In this document: positions 33,309 to 37,255 of the stretch, in pieces
Position numbering within the stretch: position 1 is the stretch's first letter
Layout of the letters: each line of letters starts with the position of its first letter
Assembly: GCA_040510815.1 (NCBI GenBank)
Contig: JBEVIH010000098.1
Coordinates: 1-37,255, forward strand
Length of the DNA: 37,255 nt
Source of the DNA: VAZQ01 sp040510815
Lineage (GTDB): Bacteria; Pseudomonadota; Alphaproteobacteria; Rhizobiales; Xanthobacteraceae
Direction of reading: 5' to 3'
Made by a program: the position numbers and the translations under genes
The notes under the pieces: model-generated
Told to the model about the DNA's origin: nothing
What the model saw: only the letters and a program-made list of their open reading frames with translations
The model's database searches: none

Positions 33309-35057
33309 ATGAATGCCCGTCCGACTGACCGCCTGGCGATCGCGATCGGCCAGATCAATCCCACTGTCGGCGACATCGCCGGCAACGCTGAGAAGGCGCG
33401 ACAGGCTCGCGCCGAGGCCGCCCGCGACGGGGCGGACGTGCTGGCCCTTCCCGAGCTGTTCCTGTCCGGCTATCCGCCCGAGGACCTGGTGCTCAAGCCT
33501 GCCTTGCAGGCTGCCTGCCGGGCCAAGATCGAGGAATTGGCGCGCGAGACCGCCGATGGCGGCCCGGCAATGCTGATCGGCACGCCGTGGCTGGAGGACG
33601 GCAAGCTCTACAACGCTTATTGCGTGCTCGATCGCGGCGCCATCGCGGCGGTGCGCTTCAAGGTCGATCTGCCCAATTACGGAGTGTTCGACGAGAAGCG
33701 CGTGTTCGTGGCCGGCCCCAATCCCGGCCCGGTGAGTTTCCGCGGCGTACGTCTCGGGCTGCCGATCTGCGAGGACATCTGGGGCGCCGAGGTGGTCGAG
33801 TGCCTGGCCGAGACCGGCGCGGAGCTCCTGATCGTGCCGAACGGCTCGCCCTATTGGCGCGACAAGGACGAGGTGCGCCTCAACATCGCGGTGGCGCGCG
33901 TGACCGAAAGCGATCTGCCGATCATCTACGCCAACCAGGTCGGCGGCCAGGACGAGCTCGTCTTCGACGGCGCGTCGTTCGGGCTGCACGCCGATCGCTC
34001 GCCGGCCTTCCAGCTGCCGGCGTTCCGCGAGGCGGTGACGACGGTGCGCTGGCAGCGCACCGGCAATGGCTGGCGCTGCGTCGACGGCCCGGTCGTCGCG
34101 CTCGAGAACGAAGACCAGGCCGACTACAGCGCCTGCGTTCTGGGACTGCGCGATTACGTCAACAAGAACGGCTTCAAGGGCGTCGTGCTGGGCTTGTCGG
34201 GCGGCATCGATTCCGCGCTGGTGGCGGCGATCTCGGTCGATGCGCTCGGAGCCGAGCGCGTGCGTTGCGTGATGCTGCCCTATCGCTTCACCTCGCAGGC
34301 CTCGCTCGACGATGCCGCCGCCGTCGCCAAGGCGCTCGGCGTCCGCTACGACGTGGTGCCGATCGAAAGCGCGGTGCTCGGGCTCGAGAAGACGCTGGCG
34401 CCGCTGTTCGAAGGCATGCCGCGCGACGTCACCGAGGAGAACCTGCAGGCGCGCGCGCGCGGCACCATCCTGATGGCGATCTCCAACAAGCTCGGCCTGA
34501 TGGTGGTGACGACCGGCAACAAGTCGGAAATGTCGGTCGGCTACGCCACCCTCTACGGCGACATGAACGGCGGCTTCAACCCGATCAAGGACCTCTACAA
34601 GACCGAGGTCTATCGGCTGGCGCGGCTGCGCAACGCCTGGAAGCCGGAATGGGCGTTCGGGCCGAACCGGGAGGTGATCCCGGAGCGCATCCTGACCCGC
34701 GCGCCGACCGCGGAGCTTCGGGAGAACCAGACCGACCAGGATTCGCTGCCGCCCTATGACGTGCTCGACCAAATCCTCGAACGGCTGGTCGAGCGCGAGG
34801 AGCCGATCGCCAAGATCGTGGAGGAAGGGTTCGACCGCGAGACGGTGGCGAGGGTCGAGCGCATGCTCAATCTCGCCGAGTACAAGCGCCGGCAGGCGGC
34901 GCCGGGGGTCAAGGTGACGCTGAAGAATTTCGGCCGCGACCGCCGCTATCCGATCGTCAATCGCTTCCGCGATTCCGGCGCGCCGCTGCCGGAGCCCGAC
35001 CGCTCGCTGCTGAAGGACGGCCAGGCGACCGCCAAGAGCGAAGCCTTCGATTTCTAG
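33309..35057 (+). CDS. nadE: Glutamine-dependent NAD+ synthetase
   Basis: 582 residues in two domains. The nitrilase-like glutaminase has its triad Glu49 (LPELFLSGY), Lys118 (FKVDLPNYG) and Cys154 (LPICEDIWG). The synthetase domain has the P-loop LSGGIDSA (296-303) and TTGNKSEMSVGY. It amidates nicotinate adenine dinucleotide to NAD+ using ammonia channelled from glutamine. The type and length fit the bacterial glutamine-hydrolysing enzymes. It lies 55 bases downstream of dgkA and 61 bases before the next gene. Confidence 0.96.
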   Translation: MNARPTDRLAIAIGQINPTVGDIAGNAEKARQARAEAARDGADVLALPELFLSGYPPEDLVLKPALQAACRAKIEELARETADGGPAMLIGTPWLEDGKLYNAYCVLDRGAIAAVRFKVDLPNYGVFDEKRVFVAGPNPGPVSFRGVRLGLPICEDIWGAEVVECLAETGAELLIVPNGSPYWRDKDEVRLNIAVARVTESDLPIIYANQVGGQDELVFDGASFGLHADRSPAFQLPAFREAVTTVRWQRTGNGWRCVDGPVVALENEDQADYSACVLGLRDYVNKNGFKGVVLGLSGGIDSALVAAISVDALGAERVRCVMLPYRFTSQASLDDAAAVAKALGVRYDVVPIESAVLGLEKTLAPLFEGMPRDVTEENLQARARGTILMAISNKLGLMVVTTGNKSEMSVGYATLYGDMNGGFNPIKDLYKTEVYRLARLRNAWKPEWAFGPNREVIPERILTRAPTAELRENQTDQDSLPPYDVLDQILERLVEREEPIAKIVEEGFDRETVARVERMLNLAEYKRRQAAPGVKVTLKNFGRDRRYPIVNRFRDSGAPLPEPDRSLLKDGQATAKSEAFDF

Positions 35058-35118
35058 ACCATAGGCGGCTGTCGCCCGACGTTGCCGCGATCAACCCGAC
35101 TGGAGGAAAGGACCACCG

Positions 35119-36300
35119 ATGTACAAAGCGTCAGCGGGTGTCACGCTGCCAACCTCGATCATCGGCTCGCTGCCGCGGCCATATTGGTACAACGCGGTGC
35201 TCGGCTCGCGGAGCTTCCTCGAAGCCATGGTCAATTCGCGCTACCGCGAGCAGTACGAGGACGCGGTCTCGTGCTTTCTGCGCGCGCAGGAAACGGCCGG
35301 CCTCGACATCTGCACCGACGGCGACGCCCATTACGACGAAGAGGTCGGGGGCATGAGCTGGCAGAGCTATCCGCTTACCCACATGGACGGGTTTGCGGAG
35401 CTGCCGGAGCCGATGACCTACAAGATCGGCGCCGTCGCCTATCCGCGCGGGCACATCCTGCATGACTTTCTCGAGGCGCGCGTTTTTCCCCGGATCGTCG
35501 GGCCGGTGGGGCGCGGCCGGCTGCAGTACACCGCAATGTGGAAGGCGGCGCAGCGCCTGACCAAGAAGCCGGTCAAGTTCGGCACCATCCTGCCCGAGCT
35601 GATCGCCGCTTCCGTCGAGGACGACCACTACAAGGATCCGATCGAGCGCACCTGGGCGATCAGCAACGTGCTCAACGAGGAGCTCGGTGAGCTCGCCGAT
35701 GCCGGCTGCCCGGTGATCCAGATGGAGGAGCCGCAAATCCACATGGTGCCGGCGCGCGGCAAGACCTTCGGCAAGCTCGACGTGGACGACCTGGTGAAGA
35801 TCTTCAACAACACCGTGAAGGGCTTGCGCGCCAAGACCGAGGTGTGGTGTCACACCTGCTGGGGCAATCCTTCGCAGCAGCGGATCTTCCGTGACGTGCA
35901 GAGCTATCAGCCTACGCTCGCCGCGCTCAACCAGGTGGATGCCGACGCGCTGACCTTCGAGACCTGCTCCTCGGGGCCCGGCGACCTCAAGGCGATCGGA
36001 GAGACGATCAAGGACAAGAAGATCGTCATCGGGGTGATCGACCACCACACCTTGCAGGTCGAGCGGCCGGACCAGGTCGCCGCGCTCATCCGCGAAGCGC
36101 TCAAGCATATTCCCGCCGAGCGGCTGATCATTTCATCCGACTGCGGCATGGGCCGCGAGGGCATGGGGCGGCGGCACGCCGGCTACAAGATGGTCGCGAT
36201 GGTGCTCGGGACCAACATCGTGCGCAAGGAGCTTGGGCTTCCCGAAGCCGAGTGCCTCGCCGCCGACCAGCGCTACTCGCTGACCGCGACCAAGACGTAG
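35119..36300 (+). CDS. Stand-alone MetE C-terminal-type (cobalamin-independent methyltransferase) protein
   Basis: 393 residues, half the size of MetE, and corresponding to its zinc-containing C-terminal barrel. Zinc ligands are His245 and Cys247 (WCHTCWGN), Glu281 (FETCSS) and Cys342 (SSDCGMGRE). The spacing equals that of E. coli MetE (His641, Cys643, Glu665, Cys726) with one shared 12-residue insertion before the Glu. The N-terminal IGSLPRP is also typical. The zinc would activate a thiol as methyl or alkyl acceptor. Because the N-terminal MetE domain is missing, the methyl donor may not be methyl-tetrahydrofolate. GGAGGAAAGGA lies upstream of the ATG. An enolase-superfamily gene follows after 45 bases. 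Confidence 0.88.
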   Translation: MYKASAGVTLPTSIIGSLPRPYWYNAVLGSRSFLEAMVNSRYREQYEDAVSCFLRAQETAGLDICTDGDAHYDEEVGGMSWQSYPLTHMDGFAELPEPMTYKIGAVAYPRGHILHDFLEARVFPRIVGPVGRGRLQYTAMWKAAQRLTKKPVKFGTILPELIAASVEDDHYKDPIERTWAISNVLNEELGELADAGCPVIQMEEPQIHMVPARGKTFGKLDVDDLVKIFNNTVKGLRAKTEVWCHTCWGNPSQQRIFRDVQSYQPTLAALNQVDADALTFETCSSGPGDLKAIGETIKDKKIVIGVIDHHTLQVERPDQVAALIREALKHIPAERLIISSDCGMGREGMGRRHAGYKMVAMVLGTNIVRKELGLPEAECLAADQRYSLTATKT

Positions 36301-36345
36301 CCGAAATCGCGCCGCCACCGAGCGCGCTCAACGCGGACCCCGACC

Positions 36346-37255
36346 ATGACCGACATGACGATCAAGGCCATCCGCACGACGCTGCTGCGCGTGCCGTGGC
36401 CCGACACGCCCTGGCTGAAGGGCCACGCCTTCGGCGAGGCGCGCAACATCCTGGTGCTCGAGGCCGAGACCAGGGGCGGCATTGTCGGGATGGGCTACCT
36501 GTTCGCATTCAGGCCCGGCCTGCGGACGGTCCTCGCCTGTCTGGAGGAGGCCATCGTGCCGCGCGTGCTGGGCAAGGACGCCACGGCGGTCGAGGCGATC
36601 TGGCAGGATTTGTGGCGTGCGACCATGACCTACGGCCGCGGCGGCATCGCCACGATGGCGATGTCGGCGCTCGACATTGCGCTGTGGGACGCGGTCGGCA
36701 AGCGCGCGAACCTGCCGCTGCACCGGCTGTGGGGCCATTTCCGCTCCCAGCTCCCGGCCTATGGCAGCGGCTGCTTCCGCGGCTCCGGCGGCGACGGGAT
36801 GATCGCGAAAGCGCTGCATTACAAACAGCAGGGCTACAAGGCCATCAAGATGCAGGTCGCCCACGTCGGCGATCTGCGCACCGATCTCGACAACGTGCAC
36901 CGCATGCGCGAGGCGGTGGGCCCGCAGATCGACATCATGATCGACGTCAACATGGGCTGGACCGCCGACGTCGCCATCCAGATGGGGCGGAAGTTCGAGG
37001 ACTACGACGTCTACTGGCTGGAGGAGCCGGTGGTGGCCGATGATTTCAAGGGCTACCTGCGCGTCGCCGAGGCGCTCGACCTGCGCATCGTCGGCGGTGA
37101 GACTCACTTCACGCGTTTCGACCTGCGGCCGTTCTTCGAAAATCCATGCCTGCCGATCCTGCAGCCCGATCCGATGCGCGGCGGTTTCACCGACCTGCGC
37201 AAGATCGCGGTGCTCGCTGATACCTGGGGCATGACGCTCGCACCGCATCTGTTCC
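36346..37255 (+). CDS. Mandelate racemase/muconate lactonizing enzyme family (enolase superfamily), 3' end outside window
   Basis: The frame is open from ATG 36346 to the window end: 303 codons with no stop, so the last part is missing. The N-terminal capping domain (1-130) leads to the barrel domain. Metal ligands are Asp200 (IDVNMGW), Glu226 (WLEEP) and Glu252 (GGETH). The first catalytic position is Lys168 in AIKMQ; the usual second Lys (K-x-K) is Gln170, as in some acid-sugar dehydratases and cycloisomerases. His301 (APHLF) is the C-terminal base or acid. It acts on a carboxylate substrate by proton abstraction with Mg2+; the substrate is unknown. A second ATG at 36355 is possible. Confidence 0.87.
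   Translation, partial: MTDMTIKAIRTTLLRVPWPDTPWLKGHAFGEARNILVLEAETRGGIVGMGYLFAFRPGLRTVLACLEEAIVPRVLGKDATAVEAIWQDLWRATMTYGRGGIATMAMSALDIALWDAVGKRANLPLHRLWGHFRSQLPAYGSGCFRGSGGDGMIAKALHYKQQGYKAIKMQVAHVGDLRTDLDNVHRMREAVGPQIDIMIDVNMGWTADVAIQMGRKFEDYDVYWLEEPVVADDFKGYLRVAEALDLRIVGGETHFTRFDLRPFFENPCLPILQPDPMRGGFTDLRKIAVLADTWGMTLAPHLF

Noticed and set aside
33159..34772. 537-codon minus-strand frame opposite nadE
   Set aside because: It is antisense to a complete two-domain NAD synthetase and has no recognisable domain.

Overview
The window is about 37 kb of GC-rich chromosomal DNA from an alphaproteobacterium, most likely of the order Hyphomicrobiales (Bradyrhizobium/Xanthobacter-type relatives; this is an inference). 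The clues are a PleC/DivJ-like histidine kinase, Omp25/31-type outer membrane barrels, a class II DAHP synthase, TRAP carboxylate transporters of the TakP type, a DUF1289 protein, and frequent GTG/TTG starts behind good Shine-Dalgarno sites. I see no rRNA, tRNA, CRISPR array, transposase, integrase or phage gene. It reads as ordinary core/accessory chromosome, not an island.

Layout. 1-130: a rho-independent terminator of a gene lying off the left end. 133-2731 (minus): an ECF-type sigma factor translationally overlapped with a membrane-anchored von Willebrand A protein. 2732-3038: a divergent regulatory gap with two CTTG-N4-CAAG elements. 3039-3872: TauE/SafE permease. 3877-6469 (minus): aspartic protease, DUF1289 protein and sensor histidine kinase. 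6747-8103: GST and metallo-hydrolase pair. 8125-9586 (minus): DUF1185 protein and hydroxyisobutyrate-dehydrogenase-like enzyme. 9758-10897: Mrp/ApbC Fe-S carrier. 10940-11602 (minus): Fe(II)/2-oxoglutarate dioxygenase. 11838-14067: secreted helical protein plus a di-heme peroxidase fused to a cupredoxin domain.

14226-21928 is a TRAP transporter cluster: one complete DctP-DctQ-DctM operon, two further tandem Tat-exported binding proteins (the second broken by a one-base insertion), and a convergent DctQ-DctM pair with no adjacent binding protein on its own strand. The simplest reading is that the tandem binding proteins feed the convergent permease.

22156-35057 is mostly housekeeping: MoaA, a PEGA lipoprotein, phosphoglycolate phosphatase, ribose-5-phosphate isomerase, a DUF2059 protein, glutathione reductase, DAHP synthase, an outer membrane barrel, a secreted beta-propeller, a second outer membrane barrel, diacylglycerol kinase and NAD synthetase. 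35119-37255 holds a stand-alone MetE-type C-terminal domain protein and an enolase-superfamily enzyme cut by the window edge, probably the start of a catabolic cluster.

The most unusual items are the sigma/vWA pair with its upstream repeats, the di-heme peroxidase-cupredoxin fusion with its uncharacterised partner, and the frameshifted third TRAP binding protein. I did not find a clear new defence or mobile system.
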